DNA from: Solen grandis
Lineage: Eukaryota; Mollusca; Bivalvia; Adapedonta; Solenidae
Direction of reading: 5' to 3'
Length of the DNA stretch: 64,000 bases
Assembly (NCBI GenBank): GCA_021229015.1
Contig: CM037778.1
Span: 82,751,842 to 82,815,841, forward strand
Part shown: positions 47,346-61,149 of the stretch, piece after piece
How the letters are laid out: each line of letters opens with the position of its first letter
How positions within the stretch are numbered: position 1 is the stretch's first letter
Position numbers and translations under genes: made by a program
Notes under the pieces: model-generated
What the model saw: the letters and a program-made list of their open reading frames with translations, nothing else
Database searches by the model: none
Told to the model about the DNA's origin: nothing

Positions 47346-49164
47346 TGTTTTTATACTTGTAATGAATTGTTTGCAATGATACATTATTTAGAAGTTCTAA
47401 GTACAGACGAACGTAAGACGAACGTATTAAAGTTTGGTTGTGATGATAAAATATGTGTAAATACTTGTGATTTATTGTTTGTATTGATACATTATTTGAA
47501 TTTTTAAGCATTTTTATTTATTGTTTGTAATAATACAATGTGCGTTATTTGTAAATACTATTTTTTGTAATTGTTATATATACACAATGTATATAAATTG
47601 CGATAGGCTCTTCATCTTTGGAGGAAATAAAACTGTCTATATTTATATCAAATACTACTTTCGATGAGTAAAAGAAAAAACAACGACAACACATTACCAT
47701 GCAGAATTGATTTGATGAAAAAGCATAATTTAAAATGACCTTAAATTCAAAAGAGAATCTCATATTTGATTCAAATTTAGTAGCTCGCTTAATGAGCAGA
47801 TATACTTTAGTAATCAATTTCATTTTTCATGATTTCACTACGAAATTCCTCCTAAATCTTAATTATAAAAAAACTGCATTTCGGAATATATTAGAACTGT
47901 CCGAATACTGTGTTACTTACTGAGTAGTTATATCCGCCGGTTTGCACGTAACAAGGGCGTGGCAGAAGCATTACGTCCGACTGTCCGTCTGTCTGACTGA
48001 CTCACGATACAATCCCTGGCGTCTTATAAGAAAGTAGCTCACTAAACCCTTCTTAGACTACCGCTTAAATTATGTTCAGAACTATTTCCTCTCGAAACAA
48101 AAAAATATATATCGATATCAGAAACCTACCCCAAAGTAAACAGTTTTTAAACTCATTCATAGACTTTAAACTTATAAAACAAGCACTCGTAACCTTTATC
48201 TTTTTATTCAATTTTTAACATGTACCGTTATTCAAGTGGTAAAACAACACAAACTAGAAATATACCAAACGTAATTATAACCAAGTTCAAATTCCTTATT
48301 CGGAATGATTCTTTTCTGACGGTACCGAGAACGAATAAGAACCAAGTAAGAACTACTTTGTTTTTATATATCGTGACACTGCCTTTATTGCCATGGACTC
48401 ATTTTAACAAATCACCCAAAACCGCGTGCAGTTCGAAAGACAAAAGACCTAGAACTGTATATGAACTTAAAGATGTTTAAATAATTGATAGGTCAATTTA
48501 GGCTAATTGTTGTCCCAAGACGTTCGATATCAAGGATTATACAACTTTTTTACTCCTTCTCTCCCACTTAAGGTCGTACATCTGTACATTGGATTATAAA
48601 ATATTCAAGGAGAATACCCGTCTAACACTACACAGAATGTCATTTTGTATACTGAACGTTCTCTTTGGTTAATGGGAAACATGGCGGATCTTTTAAAACA
48701 GGACGACAATTATGGACAAAGACCTAAGTTAATTTTACTACAATGTTCTATATTAACAATTCCTGAAATTTCAAGTTTGTGGACTCAAACAAACCTGGGC
48801 GAGATAATTTCAGCCTCGAGAAAAAATTCTGGCTGCAGTAATATATAATGGGTAACGTAGCTATTTTTTATGTCAATCCAAATTCCATGCGTATGGATAT
48901 CTAATGACAACAGCCCAAAAATGCAAAATTACATCTATAAACAATGATTGAACTGTGTCCCACAAAAAAACGCATTCAGACCATAAACCTCTGAATATTT
49001 TGACATCTACCTGATATCGCAAGTCACATTTGACAGAAAATGCATTTTATCTCGTCTCTTTCATTGAATTTTTCACTAAGCAATTGCATCTAACACTTTT
49101 TTCTGTGCAAGTGTTTCCTTAACTAAAGTTAGATAACTAGTCTGACGCAATCTTTTGAACATGA

Positions 49165-49485
49165 TGTCCCGGGTTTAACGTTGCAAAAACACTATCACTG
49201 GTTCCCTGCTTGGTGCTCAGCACAATATACCGTTAAACCTGAATAAGCGGTCACCTGTATTAAACGGTCAACCTGCATTTAGCGGTCAGTTTTAGTTTTA
49301 TGACCGACTTTCTTTTAACGACCACCTCTGTTAAGCGGTCAGTTTCTCTTGTTTTCTTGACTGACCGCCTAAGATAGGTTTGACCGTATAAGACAGTTCT
49401 ATATATGTACATTTCTAAGGCGTGATACCACAGTGTAGTTACTATCTTTCTGAGAGACTGGAGACACAGATCTATGCCGATGAGT
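49165..49485 (+). mobile_element. SINE A remnant interrupted by an M1 element
   Basis: SINE pieces (ccctgcttggtgctcagcac; later gcgtgataccacagtg) flank an M1 copy at about 49229-49395, which has TA at both junctions (ccgttaaacctg ... ggtttgaccgta). A nested insertion giving relative ages. Confidence 0.7.
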
Positions 49486-50519
49486 TGACACAGTTATACT
49501 GTGTCCCCTACCCTCCTTAAAAAACAAAAAACAAACAAACAAAAAAAAACAACAACATTTTTTTACATAAAGTTATTAATACAGTCAGACAAGTTTTTGA
49601 GATAGTGAAATTATTAAGTTAAGCATCTAAACCACAATTAATCTGTCTGAAAACATTGTTTTTGTGCGCATTAAATCTCAAAGATACATTCTGCCATGTT
49701 TTTGTGCGACATCACGTGTTCGGTGACGTCAATCGTGGCAACCGACATAATGTTTTCGGAATTACTCACTCGTTTCTAAGGAAGTCTGAACCATCTTAAC
49801 GATACAATCTTAGTATTAAAACTTCCCGCAAACTTCAAAATCGTCGTATTTCTTTAAAGCACTTTTTACGACATCGGTCAAAAAAAGGTCGGCTGGTACC
49901 CATCTATGGTAATGACGCTACGTCACGCGAAACAACAGATAAGGATAAATAATTGACAGGAGCTCGTGCTGATGACAGAAAAATGGCGGATTTTCAAAGA
50001 AAGCTTGCTTAATTAAGTAGATCCTTCTAGAAACAGATATTTATGTATAGATTGATAATTAAAGATATCTCTAATTAGAGGACAATTCCCTTAGTTGCTG
50101 AGAGTATCTGTTGGAAACTGATACAAGCGAAGAAATGACGCAAATCTAATAGTAAAACCAACTTAATCCAGGCGCCATTTATGCTACGCAGACGAATATA
50201 GAAGAAATTTCTCATTTTAGTCTTTAGGGGATTAAAAACGGGAAATATAAATCAGTTTTTATCGAGGAATCATGTTAGTTGATAGCAATATAATTAGGAT
50301 TTCAGATTTACAGCTGTTTAACAATATTTTCAGGGGATAGTTTTTGGTTTAAAGAAATTAAAGAAGAATTATTTGATTTCTTGTACAGGAAATTATTGTA
50401 ATAATCCATGACAATTATTGCAAAGTATCGTGTCAAGCTTGGATTCCACAAAATCATGCTTAGCTAAGTACATTTGTAATACTTTATATCTTAAGACATA
50501 GTTCACCTTTTGCGGATCG

Positions 50520-51262
50520 ATTCGGACCAACCATACTTAATTACTTAGTGTAAAACTTAAATACTTAGTGTAAAACTTAATTACTTAGTGTAAAACTTAA
50601 ATATTAGTGAAAACTTTGATTACTTAGGTAAAACTTAATTACTTAGTGTAAAACTTAATACTTAGTGATAAAAACTTGATTACTAGTTAAACTTTAAATA
50701 CTTCAGTGTAATTGAATTAACTTAGTGTAAAACTTGATACTTAGTGTAAAATTGATTATTAGTGAAAACTTGATACTTAGTGTAAAAACTTAATACTTAT
50801 GTAAAATTCAATACTTAGTGTAAACTTATTCATGAGTGTAAAACTTAATTACTTAGTGTAAAACTTAATTACTTAGTGTAAAACTTAAATACTTAGTGTA
50901 AAACTTGATTACTTAGTGTAAAACTTGATTACTTAGTGTAAAACTTAAATACTTAGTGTAAAATTCAATTACTTAGTGAAAAACTTGATTACTTAGTGTA
51001 AAACTTGATTACTTAGTGTAAAACTTAATTACTTAGTGTAAAACTTGATTACTTAGTGTAAAACTTAAATACTTAGTGTAAAACTTGATTACTTAGTGTA
51101 AAACTTATTACTTAGTGTAAAACTTAAATACTTAGTGTAAAACTTGATTACTTAGTGTAAAACTTAAATACTTAGTGTAAAACTTAAATACTTAGTGTAA
51201 AACTTAATTACTTAGTGTAAAACTTAAATACTTAAGAGTATAACTTGAATACTTAGGGGCAA
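50520..51262. repeat. 20-bp satellite, about 37 copies, with an indel-ridden middle
   Basis: Unit acttagtgtaaaacttaaat or acttagtgtaaaacttgatt. The section from about 50595 to 50840 is full of single-base gains and losses, whereas the units on either side are almost exact. Confidence 0.95.
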
Positions 51263-51296
51263 ATTTCAACACGTCTCTTATAAAATAAACATACTT

Positions 51297-51502
51297 TAGA
51301 ATCTTTTCGTTGGGGGGGGGGACATATTTACGTTGATTTCGTAGATGGCCTTTTCCAGGAATATTAATCCCCACACAAACTGTTTATCTCATAGACCTCA
51401 TGTTTTTTAGAATATGGTTCCACGAATATATGTACCAACAAAATTGATTAAATCACATATTCCACGAAATTTAATGAAAACGAAAATATATATTTTACAG
51501 TA
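51297..51502 (-). mobile_element. M2 inverted-repeat element
   Basis: ggaatattaatccccacaca, ctcatagacctcatg, gttccacgaatatatgtacc and a terminal acgaaatttaatgaaaacga match the other M2 copies. A G run is inserted at 51312-51321. Confidence 0.6.
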
Positions 51503-52419
51503 CCCGAATGCGGATCTGGAGCAATACGTTTTTATTTAACATTTGTACAAACAGTTCATATGAAACGATTGTTTCGATGTATGCAAATATAAAAGAAAAA
51601 AATCAACACTAATTAAATATACAATATCATATATATCAATTAACATTAATCTTTTTAATTTATGTATAAGAGGAAAGAAAACACAAAAAGGAAACCATAT
51701 GAATTTATAGTTGTCTTACTGCTTGGCTAATAAGCTACTACTTTGTCAAGATGACACATACATTGGCTCGATGAACTGGGTGTTTTTTAGAATAATGTAT
51801 ATTGATTTATTCTTGGTGTACATTACATACAATATCACGTGACACTATAATACAAAATATTATTTAGCGGTTTGTAAATTTAGCGGAATTTGCGTCATCA
51901 TCGAAAGTACAGGCTTTGCACGAGGAAATCGAGTTAGAACTCAAAATATCGTCTTGATAGTATAATATCCAAATATGAACTGATATGTTCCCCTGTAAGA
52001 ACAAAATTAATCTAGATAAATAATGAAGTCAATAGTATTATGCATTATTGTAAATAATATATGAAATATAAAAAGGATTTAAGGTATTCGATTTTTCATT
52101 AAGCTAGACTTTAGGTCGCCCCATTGACTAAAATGTTAAATTTCATTGTCCATTAATCTCGACTAACAATTTGTAATGTCACTATTATAGAGTAAACAAA
52201 CATAAATATTTAATATAATATACTTTCGCAATAATTTAGCGGGATGTCGTAGAATAAGATAACATTTACATCGAGAAAATTAAAAAAAAGTTTTTATATT
52301 AATCAGATTTATTATAAATTTTATTCAATAAATTTCAAAACATTTCTCAACGCTTCAAGGGCCAAGCGAACAATTATTTCATTATTCTTTTCAAATTTCT
52401 TTCTCTTTAATGAATTAAA

Positions 52420-52810
52420 TGAAGAAGAGGCGACAGAAACTGAAAATATAGGAAAATAATGGAATAAAGCGAGCGCAAGAGAGGCAGAGAGAGAGTAAGA
52501 GAGAGAGAGACGAACGGAAGAGAGAGAGAGAGAGAAGAAAAAGGAGAGGGGGGGGGAAAGAGGACAGAAAAGAAAACAGAGAGGGAGAGAAATAGAGAGA
52601 CAGACTGAGGGGACATATATAGTTAGAGACAGCCAGAAGGATAGAAGGGACAGACGAAGAGAAAATGGCAGAGAGAAAGGAATAGACAGAGAAGAGAGAG
52701 AGAAAAAAAACACACACACACAGATATGAAAAAAACAGAAGGTGACCGAGAGAAAGAAAACAAAGAAGGAAAAAAACAGACAAAGAGATAAGAAGAGAGA
52801 CAGAGATGAA
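52420..52810. repeat. 390-bp polypurine (GA-rich) tract
   Basis: Almost all A and G on the plus strand, with gagagag blocks and few pyrimidines. The pyrimidine strand is open in several frames (Leu/Ser/Phe-rich), an artefact of composition. A candidate triplex (H-DNA) former. Confidence 0.9.
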
Positions 52811-53504
52811 GACGACGAAGGTCTCATATGGCCATCTTTTGTGTGATATTTAATTAGGGACATCTAATCAGATATTCAGGATATATCCGACTCACCGACT
52901 ATCCCTGAAGAGAAACAAGAAACTCCCCGTGTTTTTCATTACAAAGCAAAATTCGAACCCTGTTCTCACACGTATTGTTAGTGTGTTTATTTATTGCCTC
53001 TGTTAGGTTTCCTTCACGGAAATCAGGAGGGAAAACCATTCAGGTACTAATTTCTTTGAAACACCGTAAGTATCAAATTCTGCTTTTCTTTGTCTTCGGT
53101 CTATTTCTTTTCCGTAACCTCTCGCGACCTTAAGGAATACGCCACGTGACAGCACGTGACCGCACGCGACTGGCGCGTGCCAATTTCAGAAAAATAATTG
53201 GTTTTCGTGTCGCAGAATCAAAGAGGATACTGCCATTCCCATAAGAAGGGGCTGACCCCAGATTAACCCAGGGGCCATTGACCGTCAAAATATGGATGGT
53301 TTTGTTGAATGGTCTACTGGACAAGAAAACAAAGACACTTTCATTTACAGAATAGAAAACAAAATGTGAAGAAAATGGGAAAATTTATTCTGGAAGATCT
53401 ATACGTGTTTCAATATATTTCTGTTGCTGAAAACATGTTTAAACTTAATATTTTGCCATATGAACTTAAAAATGTACTTTTAAATGTGCTGCTGATGATT
53501 ATGA

Positions 53505-53565
53505 CAACGGTCATGATGATGATGATGATGATGTTGATGATGATGTTAATGATGATGATTATAAT
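53505..53565. repeat. (GAT)n microsatellite
   Basis: Imperfect GAT/GATGTT repeats. Confidence 0.85.
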
Positions 53566-53958
53566 GATAGTGGTGGTGTTGGCAAGGTAGAAGAAAGAAA
53601 AATAAAACGAAATGAGAGAGAAAAAAATATTGGGAGGGGAGAATTGGGGGAAATCAGGAAAAACATAGATGAGGATTTCTATAAAATCAACTGATCCTCG
53701 TTGAAACTGCAACAGCAGCGGTGGGTTCCGATTATAAAAAAATGACCTCTTAATACGAACGGCACTCAGCGGAGCACGTTTGTCCGCTTATGATAGAACT
53801 GTCGTAGACATAGTTCTGGGGAAATCAGTTAATTTTCCAATTTCAACCCAGTACATTTTCAATGAAAACGATAAAAGCTCAATCGATCCCTATGCCAGCG
53901 TCTCCTTTAAAGTGTTATGCGGGCATTTTAATTAAATATTTTTTATTTTTTTATTCTA

Positions 53959-53962
53959 ACCC

Positions 53963-53993
<31 letters not shown>

Positions 53994-53996
53994 ACA
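53959..53996. repeat. Poly-C followed by (CA)n
   Basis: About 20 C residues then about eight CA units. Confidence 0.9.
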
Positions 53997-54127
53997 AAAA
54001 AGTGCAAAACAGTGCCTGAAATAGGTAAAACTTAAACTACCTTTCAGAAGTTAACGTTACTGATATCCATGAATACACCCATCTGTCCATCTATCCATCC
54101 ATCCATACATTTAACACCTATATTAAC

Positions 54128-54187
<60 letters not shown>
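54128..54187. repeat. (ATCT)n microsatellite
   Basis: About 15 pure ATCT units. Confidence 0.95.
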
Positions 54188-54188
<1 letters not shown>

Positions 54189-57100
54189 AAGACATATCAT
54201 ATCCATCCATCCAAATCTCCCCCCCCCCCCACTCCCCCTCTATTCATATTCATATATAAACATATTCATATATAAACGATTCTTTTTATTGCCCTCTGTT
54301 ATTTCAGCATATCGGATTGTTTATTCTATTGTCTATCTTAAACAAACAAAAAAACAGGACTCTAGAAAACACTAAACACTGAAGTCGCTTTAATTAATAA
54401 AGTTTAATTTTAAACCATTTTTCTCATTTTTTGCCCTACCGTCTGCATACAAAATTGTGTCTCTTCCGTCTTCATTTCATTTTAAACCAAATCAGTTCCA
54501 ATTCTGCAAAGCTTCTGCTTTGTTTCACCATAATTAAGATTCAAGCTTCCCTTAGATGAACATAAGAAATCGATAATCATAAACATTTTTTAGGCTTTGT
54601 GATTTCTCATTAAAGGCGAAATAGCGTATTTTTAGGAGAGCGTGTTCGTTTTTTATGTTTTAATCAAGTTAATTTAGTAGTATTATAGAAACATGAGCAA
54701 TTTCTTCAAAATTCACGCGAGGGTCTGTAAGATCATATGGGGTGTTCTAATCTTGTAATAAGTAGGAATCGTACTTTTAATAGTTTCATTATATTCCGTT
54801 GACATTTAATTTCGTGGGTTTATATTGGAGTGGAATAGGGTTTTCATTTTCGGGGGTTAAAACCTCCACGATGACGAAGAAATGGACTCTAACAAACGTT
54901 ATATATAATTAGTATTACTTCGATAATACATGGTATTTTCAGAATTATTGTCCCTTAATAAATAAAAAATAATGTCTCAGTATGTCCAAATTGACCTAAA
55001 GAAAGATGGCCTATTTTTCTTTTCCGACACCGTCTCCTAGCGCTTTCATTGGTCGATTCGCGGTCACGTGGTGGTTACATATATTTCTATATAGGATCAG
55101 TAGAAATCCATAAAGGGTCAGTAAAAACGAAATAACGCTCAAAATAAAAAAAAAAAAAAAAAAAAAAAAAGTACAAAATATATAACTAAGAAAAGTGGTC
55201 GATGAAACAAATCAGTTATTGGGTATGGATCTGACCCCTTATATTTCCATGCAGGGTCAGTACTTAACCCAAAAAGAAATAGTATTTGAATTATCTGGAA
55301 ACCGCCATTCTATTTAAAACATATAAAGCCTAGTGTATCACGCCGTAGGCAAATTGCATGAAGAAAAACAATACATTTAGAGAAAAAAACTTATGGTTGA
55401 AAGCTACATTATATGATTCTGTTTTTGAATTTTATAAGGAAATTCATATTTCACTGTAGAAAAGGGGAGAAAATCACTGTTTTGGTTTCCAGGGGAGACA
55501 TGGATATAACTCATGAAAACAAACATATCAAGGGGAGGTAATCAAAATAGCTTCAGTCAGTATAATTATATCTTGCCAATATGTCTCTTGGTTTTTGCAT
55601 AGCTTGACATATTTAAGCGTAAATTGTTTAAGTTATACACGAATGGTATTGGTGGAATTGGTGGATATTTTGGTGGGGAAACCTAATATCACGTTTAAAG
55701 CAGCTCGTTCAAAGATGATCAGTAGATATTTAAAAATAATATATTCTACCTCGTTAATGTTGGTGAAGTCTCTGTTTCCTGAAAAATAAACTCGGTAAGT
55801 GTAGGTCACATTGCACAGGAAAACGCTACCGTCGTAATTGAAACTTAGAAAAAAAATCGTTTAAATATAGAATAGGATATCCCCGAAGCAGGTGCTTGCG
55901 GTACCACATGACATGTTCTGCAAACGGCGTCTTCCCCAGTTCAGGGTTAGTAATTTCGTAAGGTCATCCTATGAAGTTTGCGCATGCATGAAAAGTGAAT
56001 GTGATCGGTCAAGTGACTACAAATGAAAATAGAAAATCTATATATAGGTTTTATCATTTTAAATATAGTCCTAATATCGTCTGTGACGGTATTGCTTGTA
56101 ATGGGGAAAACCACCTTTTTTTACGACAAAGGGTGACTATACGACTGTTGATGGGTATTGACAGACGTAATACAGATATCGTTAAAAATCAAACTCATAT
56201 ACTTTCTGTGACTGAACGTGCTGCTTTAAATCCAAGTTAAACCCAGATAGAACGCCGTGGTTTAGCGCGGTATCACCTAGTGCAACCAATTATGAGTTGA
56301 AAGCGATACATCCTGTCCCCATTACCTGCAAAATATAAACCCTTTAGCCCGATTATAACCCGAACGTCGGCTTAGAGTCTTCAACAAACAGGTCAGTATA
56401 TAATCATGTTGAAATAGAAAAAAAAGTCAAAATCCTTATCCAGGAGATTCCTTCGATCCAGTATCACCAATATTGGGTAGAACTATTTTCTCAAACAAGA
56501 CAACTAAAAGCATATAAATCTCTTTCAACTCCGACTGAAATGTTCTGGAATTTCGATCGCTCAGCTGTCATAACTCCTCCTAATAAATGTGCTTTTAATT
56601 GAACAATTTCGCCAAACGGATTTCGTTTAATGAAACTTCGTGTACATATCGTTACTCTCTATCAAGTTTAATTAAAAACAGGGTTCCTCAAAAGCCTGTA
56701 ATTTACGTGAGCTATTCGGTCTCAGTAAACGCTTGCATATTCATTTAGAAAGCGTCCATAGGAAAAAAGACCCCTCGGTCTTTTCTTTATGTTTATCTAA
56801 AATTCATTTTTTCACGAGAATTATCCGGAGTTCCTTTAATTGGTTATAGCAGTGATGGTGATAAATATTGATCATTTTCCTTCTTACGAGATCAATGGAT
56901 GATAGGCATATCACTCATCGTAGATGATAAGATGATATCATTTTGACTGCGATAAAGGGTTAATTCCTGCACATCAGTTTTAAAGTAAAGTTCAAAGTTC
57001 AAAATATGATAATCTTTTAACTAAAATCAAAGCTTTATTTTTCGACGTGTACAATGTACATAGTCAATATAAATAAAATAACCACATAATCCATTTGGTC

Positions 57101-57470
57101 ACATACAATAAAGACAATTTCTTGTCATAGAGGATGAACCACATAATAGGTAAGCACACACACCCACACACACACACGCACACACACAAAATATGCATAT
57201 ATTTTAGTTGTTGTTTTTCTTCCTTTTTTCTTTTTTTCAAAAAATATTTTTATGGCTTATAATTACAGATTTGTGATAATCTACAAGTACATTCGATCGT
57301 AATCACAAAGATTAACTTGTTATTTAAGATATATGTAGTAATAATGAACTGAACAAAATTGTTCCCTTAAATGTATGTTAGCAAAATTGTATGTACCATG
57401 GAGGTTCCCTTGTCAAGAAACAAGGAAATTATACGACAGAATTAAATAAAATGCATATCAACAAATTATT

Positions 57471-57474
<4 letters not shown>

Positions 57475-57526
<52 letters not shown>

Positions 57527-57548
57527 TATATATACACACATATATAAT
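57475..57548. repeat. (TA)n microsatellite
   Basis: TA repeats with two short CACA interruptions. Confidence 0.95.
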
Positions 57549-58076
57549 AGTAGTAGTAATACTATAGGTTATAAAATCGGTTATGGAAGTCACTTTAGAT
57601 ATTTCATGCCCACTTTCGTTAAGTAAAAAAAAAAAGAAAGAAAGAAAAAAAAAGATCAAAACATGCGTTTGAATATCAATGTCATTTTCAAAACAGTTGA
57701 TACATTTCTTGCATTCTTTTGCTTATATTTCTAAATAATAATTATGTATTTATTATATGTATTAGTTCCATATTCAGATAATGGATTGCACGTGTCACAG
57801 TATACCTAAAACCGTAGCCTTAACATGTGTGCATGCATGCGTGCGTGCGTTCTTATATACAATTCTAAATCAATTGCAGAAAAAATGGCTAAGGTGAATC
57901 TATTACAGTAAAATTAAAATTCATACAAAAAATAAAAAAGAAAGAAACAATATTGTAACTAAATTTAGTGAATGACATGACCTGGTATAAGGCTTACCAG
58001 TTTAGAATTCATCGATTCGAATATTTTATGGAAATAAACTTACATTTCAAACATCGAATTCAAAAATTATTGCATA

Positions 58077-58281
58077 GTGTAAAATCATTTATTTTCGTTG
58101 TCATTAAATTTCGGGGAATATGTGATTTAATCAATTTCGTTGGTATTTATATTCGTGGAACGATGTTCTAGAAAACTCGAGGTCTATGAAATAACAGTTT
58201 TCGTGGGGATTGATATTCATGGATAAAATAGCCCACGGACTCAACGAAAATTTGTCCACCACGAAAATTAATGATTCTACA
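58077..58281 (+). mobile_element. M2 inverted-repeat element, best copy
   Basis: Left end gtgtaaaatcatttattttc and right end cgaaaattaatgattctaca are inverted. Inside: atattcgtggaacg, gttctagaaaactcgagg, tcgtggggattgatattc. About 205 bp, no coding capacity: a MITE. Confidence 0.75.
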
Positions 58282-58309
58282 ACAGATAAACTTTACATAT
58301 AGATAAACT

Positions 58310-58460
58310 TATACTAACTGCTCTCAAACGTTCCTGGGTTGGACCAGTACTTCGCACATAGGAAGGCCAAGAAAAATCCTTGCCCCAAATAGGGTTCGAA
58401 CTCAAAACCTTCAAATCCGCAGTCTTAATTGTTACTACTGGACCACAGCGCCATTTCCTC
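58310..58460 (-). mobile_element. SINE family C, near full length
   Basis: Minus strand: A-box-like gctgtggtccagtagtaac, B box gagttcgaaccctatt, body aagtactggtccaacccagg and gttagtataagtttatc. Confidence 0.7.
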
Positions 58461-59491
58461 AGGTTTACTAAAGATACATAAAAGTAAAATAATTATTATA
58501 CTTCAACATAGAGATTTAATGATGTTTTCCACACACAAAAAAATAATAATTTAATGGTTTTCTTTATTATTTCCCTCTGGAAAACCAACTTATTTTTTCT
58601 CATTTAGTTCTATATGAACGAAAATACCGGAGTAATTCTGCAAGGCTTTACCGTTGATTCCAAAGTATGTATTATATTTAAAGATTGAATAACTGCAGGG
58701 CAGAAGGGATGTTTTAAAAGTCCTCTATAAACAGAATAACTGACTTAACATATGTTTGAAGATGGTTGAGGAAATTTAACCACTTTCCTGGAAATTTCTG
58801 AAAATTGTTGTCGGCTTCATTTTAACAGCTGTTGAACGGATGCTGACTGAGGTAAGCTTAGTGAGATGTTTCCAAGGTGATTCAAGAATGTAAACGATCA
58901 ATTAAGAATTTAAAGTATCATATGAATTCTCAGTTCTTTGAAATATTGAGTATTTTACAATAGGAATACTGTGTAGCAAAAGAGCAAGTTTTATTAATAA
59001 GACATTTAAGTATACTCATTTGCAAAAGAAAGTGTCTCCCCAGGGCTAACATAGCACTGCTTTCCTAAATGTACACTTAAGGGCTTTAAATACGCATCAT
59101 GTATAAAATTTCGATATTTCACCCTTCTTTTTTTCAGGTTTTTGAACAGGTTGGTCCCTTTTTTAAACTAGTATTTTATTTAGTGATAAAAGAAGAACAG
59201 AATACAAAACATGCCTCAAACTATTACTGAAATATGCCTCATCACATTTCTAAGCAATCTGCAATAGTTTGCAAGAAAAGGAATAAAAGTGTTCTTCATT
59301 TTCAAAGATGATGCGCTTTTAAAAGGCCTTAAGTATATTAATGTTTCGTATACAAGATTTAGCATTGTATTACTACTATAATGTGCATCGTTTATTGTGA
59401 CAATATCGATTTTTGAAGTGGTAAGTTGTGGTCCAAACATTTTATATTCCTGAAAGAAACGGGCATCTGAGGACACACTTTCTTTTGCAAT

Positions 59492-59690
59492 TAACGGTCA
59501 CCTGTATTAACGGTCATCTGTATTAGCAGCCACTTGTATTAAGTGGTCAACCTGCATTTAGCGGTCAGTTTTGATATTACCAAAACACCCGTCTTGTTAT
59601 ATGTTTGATCTTCACTTAACGACAACCCCTGTTAAGCGGTCATGTTCTTTTGTTCCCTTGACTGACCGCTTAAGACAAGTTGACTGTACT
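59492..59690 (+). mobile_element. M1 inverted-repeat element with expanded left end
   Basis: The left end has two or three partial copies of acggtcacctgtatta before ggtcaacctgcatttagcgg. The right end is ttgactgaccgcttaagaca and agttgactgta. Confidence 0.75.
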
Positions 59691-59756
59691 TGTTACTCAA
59701 ATTGCCAAAGAAGATTTAAAATTTCAAGTTTGACATCTCTGTCTGTATCTAATGTA

Positions 59757-59957
59757 ATCCATCCAGCATTATATTATAATCATGGTCCTTCAAGTGTTTA
59801 AAAAAAGACTTCAGTGCAGATGCAAGCACCTATTGACTTTGAGTTATAGACTATTTTGCTCCAAGTCTGAAAAGGTTTGCATTTACTATAAAATTCCCAC
59901 GATCAGTTGGTGGACCATTATCACAATTCAAGGATGGGTGGGTTATTTGAATAATGT
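59757..59957. mobile_element. M3 element (copy 2)
   Basis: Matches 17222-17412 across acttcagtgcagatgcaagc, ctattgacttgagttata-like and gtttgcatttactataaaat sequence, with inverted ends gtaatccatcc and ggatgggtgggtta. Confidence 0.7.
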
Positions 59958-60540
59958 GACGTCATACAGCTGAAAAAAATAAATTCTGGTATTATTTTTG
60001 CCAAACATCGTCACCAAGGTGCTCAAAATCTTTACTGTCAAATTGGAACAAATGAAAACACAACTGCGTTGCTTCAAATTTATGTTTATGCAAGCTTTAA
60101 TGGCTCTTTTCTGCTTTTTAAAATGAAACCGATTTCTTAAGCGTTGGCTTAGATTAAATAAAGCATTCCAGAAATATCGAAAATGATAGAAATAAATCGT
60201 CAAAATTGTGCTGTTTGGAGAGACCAAAAATCAAGATTTATTGCAATATGCAAATGGTTTTAGGCTAAAATGACTAGAAATTTCCAAACGTTGAGTAATA
60301 TTCAACACATTATTCTTTTCCGCTGCGTTCCTTTGTACATGGCGGAAATAAACTATCCGCCATTTTAAATGAGGCATTGTGTGTAAAATAAACTCGGTCT
60401 GCTGACAACAAAGGGAGATAATTTGATTTACGAGAGTGTAGCAACGTCTTTATGATGTTATCAACTTGTCTGCCGTATAAAAATGTCATGTAAGAGAACG
60501 AAAATATGTATATATACATACATAGGAATATAGTCGATAT

Positions 60541-60590
60541 GTTCCGACAAAAAAAAAAAAAAAAAAAAAAAGAGGGGGTTGGGGGAGGGG
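60541..60590. repeat. A-rich then G-rich tract
   Basis: About 22 A residues followed by aga, G runs and TT. Confidence 0.85.
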
Positions 60591-60724
60591 GACGCTGTAC
60601 TCTCATTAGTCTTCCGTTGATTTTTACATGTGTTGTTTATTTGCTCGGGGTTTAGATGTGACCGGCAGTTGTTGTTTTTCCCCAGACATTTGAGGACTTT
60701 TGTCTACATGAGACAGTTATTGTG

Positions 60725-60910
60725 TTTCCCCATGTGGTATCAAGCCGTAGTCAAGTGGCATGATACCACACCTAGTCACATTATGTCTTGGGAGTACACA
60801 TATGTGCTGAGCGCAAGTCACAAGGGAGTTACACTTATTTAGCTGTTATAAATTTGGTACGTCATGGCCGGGGATCGAAGCCATGGACTTCCTCTCTAAC
60901 TGCTCGGATA
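60725..60910 (-). mobile_element. SINE family A, inverted copy
   Basis: Minus strand: B-box region ggcttcgatccccggccatg, then gtacc...aaat, gctcagcaca and tgtggtatcatgccactt. The 3' end is cut. Confidence 0.75.
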
Positions 60911-61149
60911 TCGAGGAAGGTCACGTGTCTAATAAGAATAATGTTCTGTGGTTAAAGTTGGTATTTATGGGTTTCATTTTTTTTTTCAAAGCGAAAAGTA
61001 AAATATTCAACACAAAATGGACGGACTTTAAATAATATTGACATCGTATTTACACAAGCCTCTCAAGTGACATCAAAATTAATAAAAACTTAAAATCGTA
61101 ATTATCGCCATATTGTTTTAATTTGATAAAGACGATAATTCAATTATGT

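Noticed and set aside
47545..47823. 92-codon open frame (minus)
   Set aside because: AT-rich and low-complexity in composition, without motifs or splice signals.
52321..52863. Open frames of 180, 122 and 69 codons on the minus strand, rich in Leu/Ser/Phe
   Set aside because: Read-through of the pyrimidine strand of a polypurine tract; several frames are open at once.
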